A DNA stretch of 64,000 nucleotides. Origin: Niebla homalea (Eukaryota; Ascomycota; Lecanoromycetes; Lecanorales; Ramalinaceae). The position numbers and the translations under genes are program-made. The stretch lies in the NCBI GenBank assembly GCA_019925105.1, contig JAHGAU010000024.1, positions 310,001 through 374,000 of the forward strand, in the 5' to 3' direction. The notes beneath the pieces were generated by a model that saw only the letters and a program-made list of their open reading frames with translations, was not told the origin of the DNA and searched no databases. Shown here in pieces: positions 34,701-43,024 of this stretch; position 1 is the first letter of the stretch; each line of letters opens with the position of its first letter.

Positions 34701-35455
34701 GAGGAAGCATCACCATCTCTGACCTCGAAAGTCTGTGCGCGATCCTCGTCGTCGTCATCATCCTCGTCATCAAATTCAACAGCCACACCCTGGCGCTCAT
34801 CCAGCTCAGCTCCGTCTGCGAGCCCAGCACCATCATTGTCGGGATTTTCCTCATCCTCTTGATCATAGTCGGTGATTTTCTTACTTAGATTTACCAACTC
34901 ATTGAATTCTTTTGAACCCATAGTGACTCCGAGCAGGTCATCGATCTCCTTTTTCTTGTCGTAATCCTTCATGTCTTCATTCTTGAGGTATTCAAGGATC
35001 GCATCAGCGGCACTCCTCGTGACCTCATGAGGTACGTCACCAAGGTTGTTGGCTGTAGTCGTAAGGATGAGCTGGTAGGTCTGGCGAGTTGCGGGCGTCC
35101 GAGGTTTATATCGAAGCCCTTCTACCAAAGTGTCTGACTCTGCAAGGATGCCGCCACCAACCTGTGACTGCTCGCCGCGCTTGCGCTTCCTCTGTTCCCG
35201 CTCGAGTACGTCCTCGCCTTCTCTGATGCTACCCCGCTGGACATCTTTCGGACCGACCTTCCTCTTCTTGGCTTGCGAGGCCGTCTGCCGAGCATCTCTC
35301 CCTCCCATATCCCTTATGTTGATTCGGCCTGCTAATGACTCAGGATCACCCGTGACCTCGTCATTCCGGCGTGTGGAAAATCTCTTGTCATGCTGCAGAA
35401 CCAAATTGGACATATTAACATATTTGTATTGGGAGATGTTGTTCGGGTCCGCCAT
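28784..35455 (-). CDS. BRR2: U5 snRNP RNA helicase Brr2
   Basis: A single uninterrupted frame of 2223 aa, as long as the family norm. The N-terminus starts MADPNNISQYKYVNMSNLVL and contains a plug/regulatory region with long acidic runs. The first helicase cassette has Walker A APTGSGKT (near 566), DEIH (near 677), the SAT motif in GLSATLPNYKDV, QMLGRAGRPQYDTFGEG and a Sec63 unit. The second cassette is degenerate, as is usual for Brr2: GAPVGSGKT (near 1417), DDLH in place of DExH (near 1521), and SVS for SAT in GLSVSLSNARDIGEW. A second Sec63 unit and an acidic tail (DEDEEEEGDDEE) close the protein. Brr2 unwinds U4/U6 to activate the spliceosome and works with Prp8 and Snu114. The absence of introns in so long a gene is notable beside its intron-containing neighbours. 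Confidence 0.97.
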   Translation of the reverse strand: MADPNNISQYKYVNMSNLVLQHDKRFSTRRNDEVTGDPESLAGRINIRDMGGRDARQTASQAKKRKVGPKDVQRGSIREGEDVLEREQRKRKRGEQSQVGGGILAESDTLVEGLRYKPRTPATRQTYQLILTTTANNLGDVPHEVTRSAADAILEYLKNEDMKDYDKKKEIDDLLGVTMGSKEFNELVNLSKKITDYDQEDEENPDNDGAGLADGAELDERQGVAVEFDDEDDDDDEDRAQTFEVRDGDASSDDEDDGTAEVPERAVSVANEGNGKASDDEEGEGMVVNGVSDHGATKRGQKTRRKEILARDIDAYWLQRQVGSVYGDAHDQQQKTQHGLQILSGVTAEGEELPLREIENEMMELFDYEHHDLVEKLIVNRNKIVWVTKWRRAAENAQLQATVEREMIAHGHRDILDEVQGRYDANNDDEAKPSKKLKFDNLMDIDLPKGPSEDPKAAPNDGGLSGGLQPRRLINLENLVFDQGNHLMTNGNVKLPNGSTKRSFKGYEEIHVPSPKPRRDPGERNLPATELPEWARQGFGKSKELNRIQTKCFPAAFKDDCNMLVCAPTGSGKTNVAMLSILREIGKHRNPETGEILLDDFKIVYIAPLKALVQEQVGNFSSRLEGYGVKVSELTGDRQLTKQQIADTQIIVTTPEKWDVITRKATDLSYTNLVRLIIIDEIHLLHDDRGPVLESIVSRTMRKIENTGDPVRLIGLSATLPNYKDVASFLRVEPTQGLFHFDGSYRPCPLRQEFVGVTDKKPIKQLKVMNDVCYTKVMEQVGTNKQQMLIFVHSRKETAKTAKYIRDKALEMETIGQILRSDAASREILQEESSNVLDKDLKDLMPYGFGIHHAGMSRADRSSVEDLFADGSLQVLVCTATLAWGVNLPAHTVIIKGTQIYSPEKGSWVELSPQDVLQMLGRAGRPQYDTFGEGIIITTQTEMQYYLSLMNQQLPIESQFISKMADNLNAEIVLGTVRSRDEGVEWLGYTYLFVRMLRSPGLYSVGADYEQDDSLEQKRVDLIHSAATVLEKSSLVKYDRKTGKLQATELGRIASHYYITHSSMLTYNHHIQPMVTPIELFRIFALSDEFKYIPVRQDEKLELAKLLSRVPIPVKESIEEPHAKINVLLQAFISRLKLEGLALMADLVYVTQSAGRILRAIFEICLKKGWSSVAKTALDLCKMAEKRMWPTMTPLRQFPTCPREIVSKAEKIEVPWSAYFDLDPPRMGELLGMPKQGKTVCSLVQKFPRLEVQAQVQPVTRTVLRIELTLTPNFEWDDAVHGLAESFWILVEDCDGEDILFHDQFLLRRDYAKSEMKEHLVEFTVPITEPMPPNYFITLLSDRWLQSETKVAVSFEKLVLPEKFPAHTSVLDLQPVPVAALKKKDYKGLYPGWESFNKLQTQVYSSLFTTNESVLIGAPVGSGKTVCAEFSILRHWSLPNQGRAVYIAPFQELVDQRLADWQQRLAKIGGGKQIVKLVGETTADLKTLEKGDLILATPSQWDVLSRQWQRRKNVQTVQLFIADDLHMIGGQGGYIYEVIVSRMHYVALQTESNMRIIGLSVSLSNARDIGEWIGASKHTIYNFSPHVRPVPLELHIQSFTIPHFPSLMLAMSKPTYMAVLQMSSDKPAVIFVPSRKQARATAIDLLSACIADDDEDRFLHTTVADMAQLLERISEPALADSISHGIGYYHEALSASDKRIVSHLYSIGALQIMVASRDVCWELDCTSHLVIVMGTQFFDGREHRYIDYPISEILQMFGKATRTGGDRTSRGVLMVPAVKRDYYKKFLNEALPIESHLQAYMHDAFVSEISTKIIASTQDAVDWATYTYFYRRLLANPSYYGLTDTSHEGLSTHLSELVETTLKDLADAKVIELDEEDDTVTPLNAAMIAAYYNISFITMQTFLLSLTGRTKLKGILEIVTSATEFESIQMRRHEEHVLRKIYDRVPVKMAQPAYESPHFKAFVLLQAHFSRMQLPVDLAKDQEIVVSKVLNLLSGCVDVLSSDGHLNAMSAMEMSQMVVQAMWDRDSPLKQVPHFDPEVIKAANDFGANDIFEFMDLMDPSENKNYEKMVGRLGLDNKQLMQAAAFTNNKYPNVEIEFEVEDPENVATGNASYLKVQITREVDEDEEVDTTVHAPFYPQKKMENWWLVVGEESSKTLLAIKRVTIGKKLDLRLEFIPQKVGEQELTLYMMCDSYVGVDQDPSFKVTAAEGMDEDEEEEGDDEE

Positions 35456-35810
35456 CTTGCAAGTGATGTGGATGGCAATGTGCGGCTACTGCGCGGTAGA
35501 TGTTTTCGCAATAGGAATCTAGAAGTCGAGCGGTAGAAAGTAAGCAGAGGCAGGAGAGGGCGGTATGCTGAGACGTAAGAATAAAGGCTGACGACTGCCT
35601 TTGCTGTGTCGCTTGGATCGCCAGAAATATCTCGTGATGGTTCTCGAAGACAATTTTTGGACGTGGTAGAGTAGGCTGCGTGCCAAGGCTTCGAATCAGG
35701 CGGACCCATTCCGCACACCCTTTTGCCTTATCAAAATGGGAGGCTCGGAGGCTGCCTCGTTCCACCCATTGGATCAAGAAATCGGTGATCAGGCATGTAA
35801 CTACGTCCAA
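35456..35810. other. BRR2 upstream region
   Basis: 355 bp between the BRR2 start and the stop of the endonuclease III gene, both on the minus strand. It must hold the BRR2 promoter and 5' leader and the 3' end of the upstream transcript. A minus-strand frame begins next to the endonuclease stop, but it has no protein-like features. Confidence 0.5.
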
Positions 35811-37121
35811 TTACCGGGGCGGTTCTTCGTCCGCCTCAACTAGCTCCTCTTGCTTTACTACAACCGCTTCAGACTTATCTACAGCCAGATCTTCGTCCTT
35901 CACTAATTTCTTCTCAACTCTCTTCACGGTGCTTTTCTTTTCCACTACAGCGCTTGGACAGAGACCTTTAGCGCTCAATAGACACTGTCCACATTTGCGA
36001 CCAACTGGTGCACAGATGGTCTGGCCAAATCCCACAAGTAGATGATTGATCTCGTGCCACTTATCTTTTGGTAGCCAGCTTTCCAACATCAACCTTGTTT
36101 CCTCTGGCCCCTTCGTCTTATGCCAACCCCAGAGGTTTGTGATCCTATGCACACTACCGATTGATCTCGAAGTCAGTCTCCAAGGTACAAGAAAAGGGGG
36201 ATTACCGATTTGATTCACGTACTGTACATCAACACCTATGCCTTCGGTACGACCCCAAGCCGCGCTCATACAAAGGTACGCCATCTTCGGACCCACCCCA
36301 GGCAGGCTCATAAGCCCCTCGATGGTGTCTGGAATGTCGCCTTTGAACTCATTCCGAATTATTTCGGCGGCGGCCTTGATATACCTCGTCTTATTGTTGT
36401 GAAAGCCGACAACATAGATCAGTTCATTCAACTTGACAGGATCAACATCGAGGATGTTCTCCAGCGTAAGTCCAGGTGACGGCAGTTCGGTCTGCAGCCT
36501 CTTCATGGCGATGGCATTGGTTGTGTCTTTGGTCTGGGAGCTCAGCATGAGAGCCATCAGCGTCTGGAATCGCTTGTCTCGCGCTGTCAAATGCTCTTCT
36601 GCGAGGGTTTCGCATCCCATGGTGTCGACTGGTGCATTCCGCTCTTCGCGCATTTTTTGAACGGTCTGATAGATGTCCTCCCAATTGGGCGGGGGTTCAA
36701 ATGCAAACTCGCCATCGTCGGCTAAAACCTTCTTTGCGGGCTGACGCTTTGCCTTCTTCGCTTGGCCGCTGGTGGCGACTTCACCGTCAAGCTTCTCTCG
36801 GTGCGAGGTCCTCGTGCTTGCAGACGTAGAAGCAGTAACTGTCGCAGTAGACGTCGTAATCCCTGTCCGCCTACGTTTACGCGAACGTGGCGTACCGAGA
36901 AATGAATCTTCGAGGTCTCTTTCAGGGGAAAGGCTGGAAGAGCTTGTCGATGTAGATTTCTGCTTCAGGGGCACGCCCGCGTTAGGATTCAACGGATCAT
37001 TGGCCGCAAATGCTTGCAAAGAAGCAGTCAGAGCTCGGGTCTGATGTCGGGCAAAGGATCCTGGACCATTAACAGCAGCTGTAGCCTTGGCCGTCTCTTG
37101 AGCGATGCGAGAAGTCTTCAT
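35811..37121 (-). CDS. Endonuclease III homologue (DNA glycosylase/AP lyase)
   Basis: Two exons (37121-36223 and 36153-35811) give 413 aa; yeast counterparts are Ntg1/Ntg2 and the human one is NTHL1. The ~135-residue N-terminal extension is Ser/Thr/Arg-rich with nuclear-localisation-like RKRRRT and may include mitochondrial targeting. The core has LMALMLSSQTKD, the helix-hairpin-helix LPGVGPKMA with the catalytic Lys (near 277), and GIGVDVHVHRITNLWGW with the catalytic Asp. The iron-sulfur loop has four Cys (C-x6-C-x2-C-x7-C, CAPVGRKCGQC...). The enzyme removes oxidised pyrimidines and cleaves the abasic site. The 69-nt intron (36222-36154) is a multiple of three and has no stop, so unspliced RNA would insert 23 residues next to the catalytic Asp. 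It diverges from the FAM32A-like gene across 218 bp. Confidence 0.92.
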   Translation of the reverse strand: MKTSRIAQETAKATAAVNGPGSFARHQTRALTASLQAFAANDPLNPNAGVPLKQKSTSTSSSSLSPERDLEDSFLGTPRSRKRRRTGITTSTATVTASTSASTRTSHREKLDGEVATSGQAKKAKRQPAKKVLADDGEFAFEPPPNWEDIYQTVQKMREERNAPVDTMGCETLAEEHLTARDKRFQTLMALMLSSQTKDTTNAIAMKRLQTELPSPGLTLENILDVDPVKLNELIYVVGFHNNKTRYIKAAAEIIRNEFKGDIPDTIEGLMSLPGVGPKMAYLCMSAAWGRTEGIGVDVQYVNQIGNPPFLVPWRLTSRSIGSVHRITNLWGWHKTKGPEETRLMLESWLPKDKWHEINHLLVGFGQTICAPVGRKCGQCLLSAKGLCPSAVVEKKSTVKRVEKKLVKDEDLAVDKSEAVVVKQEELVEADEEPPR

Positions 37122-37339
37122 TGGCGTACAGAAGCCGGGAGCAATTGTTCGCGCTCACAGCCTTCACGAGCTTGACGAGGTCGCGAAACCAATATTTGAC
37201 CCTGATTTGGTCTAGCCCCAGATTTCGCGTGGTCTTTAAGCTTGAACGGAGATTGCCGAGGGTACCGCGGGTACCTCAATCCACGCTCAGCCATCTTCTC
37301 AACCCTACGAATACTTCGCAGCATTTACACTGTATCAAC

Positions 37340-37859
37340 ATGCCTTCTGAAGACTACGCAGCCGCTTCAAAGGGCGCGCTGAAGCTCAAAGGCGTGAGCT
37401 CTTCCTCCAAAATTGGCAAGCACAAGAAGAAGAAAGTCAAGCGCCCCCAATCACAAGACGGAGCAAAAGAGAAACCACCATTCGAGCAATCCCCGGAACA
37501 GCATCTTTCCAAGACTTCAGAGGATCTTTCCGACGAACAGGTGGCTGCTCGTACAAGCAGCGATATGCAAACGAAAGAGCAAGATGCCGAACCTCAAAGA
37601 GCAGGCAAGACAGAAGCCGAATTGCGGCACGAGGAGAGGAGACGGAAGAGACTGGATGAAAGGTTGAAACGGGAAGGGATCAAGACGCACAAGGAGAAAG
37701 TCGAGGAACTGAACCGCTACCTGAGCAATTTGAGCGAGCACCATGACATGTATGGCTTCCTCTTCGTTGCCGCGCTTCGATTGCTGGTGGTCCGTGAGCG
37801 TGACAAGCATGACTGACTTCGCTTTTTTTCTGCGTAGGCCAAGAATCGGACCTGGATGA
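37340..37859 (+). CDS. FAM32A-like protein
   Basis: Two exons (37340-37749 and 37838-37859) give 143 aa. The N-terminus has the Lys-rich block KGALKLKG...KIGKHKKKKVKR, which is the family signature. The C-terminus reads KTEAELRHEERRRKRLDERL, KREGIKTHKEKVEELNRYLS and LSEHHDMPRIGPG, matching the conserved FAM32A end. The final seven residues come from the second exon. The human homologue FAM32A has been found in catalytic spliceosomes with its C-terminal tail near the active site, so a splicing role is plausible here (inference by homology). A frame that ignores the 88-nt intron gives a different, longer and incorrect tail. Confidence 0.9.
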
Positions 37860-39388
37860 TATGCTCGTGATGTGTTTCTATACTTGCGATTGCGGGCGCC
37901 GTTGACCATCTCTGGTAATGACTTCTGCAGCAGAAGGACTGGGGGCGAAAATCTTAGATTAGAGAGACATGCCTTGGTCTAGACATTGGCTTCTACATGG
38001 CCTTCAACATAAGTGCGATCATTATGTTAGCATTTTGAAGAACCCGAGAGGGATATCGTAGGAAGCGGCTTTGGGGGGGAATCGAAGCAACTTGTTCTCA
38101 GGGGTGAAAGGGAGAGGCCGGGATACCTCGACGAACTAAAGAGCCTTCGTGAGGAACCTGTGGGGATATACGCATCAAACAGAAGTCCAGCAAAGGAAAT
38201 GCCACTCATGACTGCCCCTCCTCCGCCGCCATCATATAGGATCGCGATGATGGCCTCAGCGAGGTCACCGCCTTCTACACCTTTCTCACACAGCTTTACC
38301 TGCCCCCCCGTCACTCCTCCGTTTCCCCCCCCCCCTGGAAGGCTGGAGTAGTAAGTACCACCCCAGAAAAGTATGCCTAGCTCAAGAAGACGCCTACTGT
38401 TATACGTTTCTTGCGACACCTCCCTTACATCTTCGCGTAAAGAAACGTCAAAGGCTGCGCATGGTACCTATCCTGTTACTATAGCCGTAGGTCACGAGCG
38501 CCAGCAGGTAACCCGGGAGGTGAAGTTCTCCGAAGTCTTGTTCGAAGAGGATACCGCACTTCCGGACTATACGCTCGTGCTGGCGAGCGAGACGGAATGG
38601 AGCTAATGAGTGTTGGCGGTTGCTGAATACGCAGAGGGGGACTGTGACGTTCCACGATGATACTAGAAGGCAATAGGTGCATTGGCAAGGGGGAGTACTA
38701 TCGGGAATGAACCGACTCAGGAACGGGTGGATGACCGCGAGCTTTGGCGCGGATACTCAACGTGGCGGATCAAGGAGTCTCTTGATATGATAAAACAGCC
38801 AATATCGGAAGCTGGAGTTTCTACCGCAGAATACCGATCATGTGTGTGAGATATATGAAGAGGACTTTGGGCAGACCCAGGTGAACATCTTCAAGGATTG
38901 CGGATGGCCTGATGTGGCAACGTAGAAGAAAGAGGAATGTGTACAAAGGCTGGAGACGCTATACGATGAATATAGACGTACTGGGGAATTATCATAACTA
39001 CCACGGGAGGAATCAAATCTTAGACCCATGTATTTAGCTATTCGTGATGGCCCTATCTGAGCTTGTGCTAGGTTTTGCTTCGTCCTCTCTTCAGCAATCG
39101 CTACCATTTTGCCCAAAGGCTCCATCTCATGTGCATACCACCTTTCCATGAAAATTTCCAATATACTTTAGCAGGATCCATAGCACGTCTCAAAATTGCT
39201 CTGTAGCAGTCTCCATGAATGTGGGTATTAGAAGATCGCTGTCCTCCCATTTGCATGTCGTGCTCAGTCATCAAAACTCCTCATCAATTCGTACATGATC
39301 TGTTGGATTTTCTACACGGACGTCCCGCGCCCTGTGTATGTAATGTTTCGAGATGCTCCATAGTTTGCTGGAGTACAGCCAGAGATGA
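37860..39388. other. Intergenic region between convergent genes
   Basis: 1.5 kb between the FAM32A-like stop and the stop of a minus-strand gene. Frames at 38027-38419 (minus) and 38373-38606 (plus) have no family features. A C-rich run (about ten C) lies near 38326-38335. No RNA gene is recognised. Confidence 0.5.
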
Positions 39389-41371
39389 TTAGAAAGCTTC
39401 ACCGTCTTTCACTCCCGGCATCCGATCGAATGCATTGCGTTCGTATTCCCCACGCTCGACCGGCGTGATATTTGTTGGCGTAACATAGGCGTCATGATAA
39501 TCCTCGGTGGTGTCGGTTTCATTAGTACTGTAGCTGCTGCTTCGTGGCCGCGGCTCCGCATAGTATCGTCCTCCTCGCCTTCCGTCAGAAGGGACCATGC
39601 CCAGTACCCGACTCTGATGAGATGAATTGGATTGGGTGTGAGAATGATTGGCAAACGAGTTGTTGTGTGACGAGATTGAACGTTGATGACTATGCGGCTG
39701 ATGAGGCCCGTGGATGCTTTCAATCTGCTTTTGAAGCCGAGAAACTTGCTCTTCGAGTGCAAGCCGAGCTGATCTCTCCCGGTGAACCGAATTTACGAGC
39801 ATCTCATAGTGCTCTACGGTCAATCCCGAAGGTCCAGTGCCCGGGGCGGCCTCTTGCCCGGATTTGCCAAATGAGTTGGTTTTCCTGTGACTGGGCTTCA
39901 GAGTAGTGGCGACACTCGTCGGTCTATCCCTTGACAGGGCCACAGAATCAGTGACAGGTCTCTTCTGAGTTGCTATGATCTGGGCTAGAATGGAAGAGCC
40001 ATCGTTGGGCGTTGGGGGTGCCTCAGAGGAACGATGGCTGTCATCTTGTCTCTGCCCGTTCATGTCGGAATAGGAAAGACGACTGGAGGGACCACCGGAT
40101 CCTGCCTGTATCCGAGAGAGGGCATACTCAAAGTCCATTAATTTGATCTCCAAGGTAATCAGTCTCTCTTCCAGGCCAATCCGCTCCTGCCCTTGCATGC
40201 TGTCCGGCTGGAGACCAAAATTGAACTCTCCGTCTGGCGGCTCAAGATCAGGGCTGTCGGTGGCGACATCAGGATGATCGCCCTCGGATGCTCCTAGGTC
40301 TATGACCTTACTCGATACGTCTACACTTTGCCGAAGATACTTGATCTCATCGCTTCGTGTGCGATGTTGCCTCCATTGAATGGGTGACATGCGGTGATCG
40401 TTCTCTTGAAAGGCGCCAACCGATCTGGACCTTCTCTTGGGGTTACTTCCGTTCGTGACGGCAAAGCCAATGTTTCTTGTATCGATCTGTTGATCCTGAC
40501 TAGTCTGCAAGCCGATTCCTGACATGGCATCTGTCACAGCCTGCATGTCATCCTTGGAGAAAAGTATGCTAGGAACGCTGGCCCTCCGTGGACGTGGAGG
40601 CCTTTCAGGCGCAAAAGCCACTGGGGGTTCTAGAGTCGTTGGCGGATCTCTGCCGCGGCTGACCGGCGGAGACTGGAATGGGGGTGGTGAACTGAGACCG
40701 CTGGAGCGGAGGAAATGATTGGTAGGGACGGAGGCAGAGCGCTCCTTATGTGGAGCGACGTCACGCATATGTGTCGCAGAAGTGATGAACTCTTCCGGGT
40801 TCTGTTTGCCTGTCAGTCTTTTTGGAATTGACCCAATTTCCCGCTGAGTCCTTACATGATGATGATGATACACTGGGCCAGCAGGCATGCTGATCCGGTC
40901 CCTTACAGAGCGTCTACCAAAGATCCGACGGATCGTGTTCCTGAGACCGCCTCTTTTTGGCTTCTGTCCTTGGGAAGGTCCAGCGTATTCAGTTGCCACA
41001 GTCTTTCTCCTGTCATCTTTTTGCAGCTTGGTAGACGCAGTCCCAGATGTATGCCTTAGGTGCGGAGTTTGCCTTGGGGGTGAGGTGATGAGGGGCACTG
41101 GTGGAGGCTGGGCAACATCATCCTTCCCGTCATAGCTCCGGTTGATTGAACTGGTCATGCTTGGATCTCGAGAGCCTGATGACCCCTGCAAAGGTGCCGT
41201 CTGATGGACAGTCGGATCATGAAAGTCATATCCAATCTTACGATGTGGAACCTCATGCACGGTTGGCAGCCCCTCGGTATCCAAACCGCTGCCAAAGCTG
41301 CTTGGGCCAGTCAAAGGGGAGGCTTCCGTTTGCGTTGTGGTGGTTGAACCCCCCGTGTCCTCCATCTTCAT
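39389..41371 (-). CDS. Disordered, coiled-coil fungal protein of unknown function
   Basis: The frame reads 660 codons, but a probable 54-nt intron (40855-40802, GTAAGG...CTGACAGGCAAACAG) would give 642 aa. Both versions are open because the intron is a multiple of three without a stop. Most of the protein is Ser/Pro/Arg-rich and looks disordered. A basic patch with RRGLRNTIRRIFGRR-like character lies near residue 150 (visible as RGGLRNTIRRIFGRRSVRDR). Two short helices look like coiled coils: LEERLITLEIKLMDFEYALS near 400 and RERSARLALEEQVSRLQKQI near 540. I recognise no enzymatic domain. It resembles uncharacterised Pezizomycotina proteins of this size; a scaffold or cytoskeletal role would be a guess. 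Confidence 0.68.
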   Translation of the reverse strand: MKMEDTGGSTTTTQTEASPLTGPSSFGSGLDTEGLPTVHEVPHRKIGYDFHDPTVHQTAPLQGSSGSRDPSMTSSINRSYDGKDDVAQPPPVPLITSPPRQTPHLRHTSGTASTKLQKDDRRKTVATEYAGPSQGQKPKRGGLRNTIRRIFGRRSVRDRISMPAGPVYHHHHVRTQREIGSIPKRLTGKQNPEEFITSATHMRDVAPHKERSASVPTNHFLRSSGLSSPPPFQSPPVSRGRDPPTTLEPPVAFAPERPPRPRRASVPSILFSKDDMQAVTDAMSGIGLQTSQDQQIDTRNIGFAVTNGSNPKRRSRSVGAFQENDHRMSPIQWRQHRTRSDEIKYLRQSVDVSSKVIDLGASEGDHPDVATDSPDLEPPDGEFNFGLQPDSMQGQERIGLEERLITLEIKLMDFEYALSRIQAGSGGPSSRLSYSDMNGQRQDDSHRSSEAPPTPNDGSSILAQIIATQKRPVTDSVALSRDRPTSVATTLKPSHRKTNSFGKSGQEAAPGTGPSGLTVEHYEMLVNSVHRERSARLALEEQVSRLQKQIESIHGPHQPHSHQRSISSHNNSFANHSHTQSNSSHQSRVLGMVPSDGRRGGRYYAEPRPRSSSYSTNETDTTEDYHDAYVTPTNITPVERGEYERNAFDRMPGVKDGEAF

Positions 41372-43024
41372 GATGTAGCAGGCTTGGTAGATGTCAAAGT
41401 GTTGTAGACTAGTGTTCGAATTGGTCCTGGATCTTAAGGCTGAACCGGTAGGATTGTACTATCAGATGCCAGGCTTTGGCAGGTTCATGGAAGAGAATGC
41501 ATGAAAGCTGATGAGAAAGCCTGAAGATATTGAATGGATATATTGTTCGTTTCTTCCAGTCCGCTTGAGACCCAGCCTGATAGGATCGATATTTAAGGGT
41601 ATCACGTTGTGCAGCTGTCAATGTAATAGTCGGGACTAGTGGGGAAAGCGTGGATGATATGAAACTCGGGAGCTGGCCACTTGAGCGCAGAGTGCATTCC
41701 TGCAGCCGTGCAGCAGGCTGGCCAGCAGAGCGCCGAGCAATAGTCTGTCACGGGCACAGCGTTCGAGGAGAGGAAGGGTGCTGACGCTGATATAACATGA
41801 GCGCAAAGCATTGAAAGGAGAAATAAACGATATGCAAGCTGGCCGTCCGCGACAATGATGAATTATGAGAGCCAGTCAGAGGTGATGTGCAGTTGAGATG
41901 AAAATAGAATTAATTGGTCGATCTCTAGACGAACAAACTGCAAATCGATACTGCAATAATGTACGGAGTAGTGTAATGACAATGGTGGTCCGGTACTGCA
42001 GGTGAAGAGTCCAGGCCACACCAGCCGTGATCCCTGCAGATTATTGGACGGATTGGGAGTACTTCTCCTGCACCTTCCACCCCCTGAATCGCCCCCAGCG
42101 CCCCCTGCTTTTCGGACCATTTACAGACTGAATCAGGCTTTTAGCGGCTCCCTCTAAGTCCTGATACATGGATGGTACGAGCTTAGGCCATTTGTTCCAC
42201 CCCGCCAATCACCGCCGTTGTAGGCTTCATGAATCCACCGGCCCCACCTGTTCCCCGCCGATTTATGATGACCTTTAATATTTGGCGGAGGAAATCCTGA
42301 TACGTTCCTATCTTTGCAAAGTGGGCTGTGGCAGTGTGACCATGTTTAGAAGGTCTTTAGCTGCCGACGGCATCCAATGCAAGTGACATTGTGCAGATCG
42401 TTTCTAGGGCGATGGCTGAGCCGCTGTATGATAGAGTTCTTCTGTGGCGTTTAAGAGGGTCGGGATGTCGGTAGAGGGTGATCATGTGGATGTTCTCTCC
42501 CTAGACATTCAAGTCCACCCTTGTGGCTTCCAATCTATTGGTCTGTTCTACCATGGTCACGATCTCCTTATACGAGCGCTCACCTTTCATGGGACGATAA
42601 TATTGACATTGATATACTTTGAGCACATTACTGTCTTGGACACTAGCGGGACAAAGCATCAAGTACTGCTTGGGGAAGGTAGATGACCTCGTTCAACATG
42701 ATATTGCTAGTCCTACTCAATAGTGCTATTTGATAAACAACATGCTTCCATCATTTGATAGTAGACCAATCATGGCCCTTATGGCGTTGTCCCAATGCTT
42801 GGAGCAATGTCATGACTATATCTTAACTCTCCAAGCATTTGAGCAAAGTAGTCCAGTCCCTTTTGCGAGTAATCAAGTGTCTCCCAAATCACTGCACGAA
42901 TTTATGCACGGTGGTGAGCACGTCGAAAGCTTTACCATATGTAATTTCAAATTCAATCTCGTCGTGGTCGGCCTCCCTGTATATCATATCGTTGCCCGAC
43001 CTCGTTCATGACCCTCAGTGTTTT
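41372..43024. other. Long intergenic region, no gene recognised
   Basis: 1.65 kb between two minus-strand genes; the 39.4-kb gene promoter lies at its left and the STE2 3' end at its right. Short frames (up to about 93 codons at 42730-43011) have no recognisable features. No repeats stand out. Confidence 0.5.

Noticed and set aside
34442..34888. 148-codon hydrophobic plus-strand frame
   Set aside because: It is antisense to the acidic N-terminal region of BRR2. Asp/Glu codons read backwards give hydrophobic residues, which imitates membrane segments.
35415..35810. 131-codon minus-strand frame between the endonuclease III gene and BRR2
   Set aside because: It overlaps the BRR2 start in another frame, has no protein-like features, and corresponds to the BRR2 leader.
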